From the NCBI GenBank assembly GCA_023663465.1, contig JAMPHJ010000009.1, forward strand, positions 1 to 44,265: a stretch of DNA of 44,265 bases. The letters run 5' to 3'. Each line of letters begins with the position of its first letter. Within the stretch, counting starts at the first letter, position 1. The position numbers were made by a program, and so were the translations under genes. Under the pieces are notes generated by a model. It saw only the letters and a list, made by a program, of their open reading frames with translations. It searched no databases and had not been told where the DNA came from. Positions 44,215 through 44,265 of the stretch are shown here, piece after piece. Origin of the DNA: Muribaculaceae bacterium. GTDB lineage: Bacteria; Bacillota; Clostridia; Lachnospirales; Lachnospiraceae.

Positions 44215-44240
44215 GTTGAAAAATCAGAGATTTTTCAACC
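44214..44240 (+). other. 12-bp hairpin overlapping the dprA stop
   Basis: GGTTGAAAAATC (44214-44225) and GATTTTTCAACC (44229-44240) form a perfect 12-bp stem with a 3-base loop. The last base of the dprA TAG is the first base of the stem. No T-run follows on the plus strand, so it may be a processing or stability element rather than a strong terminator. Confidence 0.75.
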
Positions 44241-44265
44241 GCGAGTTTGTGCTGACGTTTGCAAC

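Overview
The window looks like chromosome from an anaerobic, spore-forming Clostridia, most likely a Lachnospiraceae gut bacterium. The evidence is spore genes (gpr, spoIIP, a sigma-K gene), several chemotaxis receptors, a minimal SufC/SufB-type Fe-S pair, an AraC-controlled glycan locus, mostly AGGAGG-type ribosome binding sites and frequent TTG starts. No rRNA, tRNA, CRISPR array, transposase or prophage gene was found.

Layout. 1-3255: purine synthesis (end of purC, purF, purB). 3306-5728: a membrane O-acyltransferase broken at a 9-G tract, plus an SGNH-like partner. 5817-6733 (minus): a DUF3990/DUF3791-like pair that resembles a toxin-antitoxin module. 6963-8802: purA and a small kinase-fold protein. 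8813-9859 (minus): AraC regulator, divergent from a long plus-strand cluster at 10180-23849. That cluster holds a sugar ABC transporter (ATPase, permease, lipoprotein, second permease), a beta-phosphoglucomutase-type HAD protein, a NagZ-like GH3, a GH78 alpha-L-rhamnosidase, a soluble LacI-type sensor fused to a GGDEF domain, and a chemoreceptor. 23989-25667: sufC/sufB-like pair. 25886-27430: a second chemoreceptor. 27498-28904 (minus): a PurF paralogue with a dead glutaminase site. 29081-30962: zinc-ribbon and TPM-domain membrane proteins. 31071-31670: hicAB. 31751-32014 (minus): rpsT. 32180-32395: a hairpin and three 50-bp tandem repeats. 32467-37861: gpr, spoIIP, lepA, hemW. 38050-40992: sigK, a degenerate HD-GYP protein and pilT. 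41004-41151: a large nested palindrome. 41331-44214: comM/yifB and dprA.

How the genes fit together. purC, purF, purB and purA cover steps from PRPP to AMP. The central cluster appears to link uptake and breakdown of rhamnose-containing glycans to cyclic-di-GMP synthesis and chemotaxis, under an AraC protein with probable direct-repeat operators. The gpr-spoIIP-lepA-hemW order matches Bacillus; a good sigma-E-like promoter lies at the end of gpr in front of spoIIP. The most unusual items are the LacI-GGDEF/chemoreceptor pair in a glycan operon, the glutaminase-dead but Fe-S- and PRPP-competent PurF paralogue, the poly-G tracts, the DUF3990 pair and the palindrome. All calls are by reading the sequence; no database search was run.
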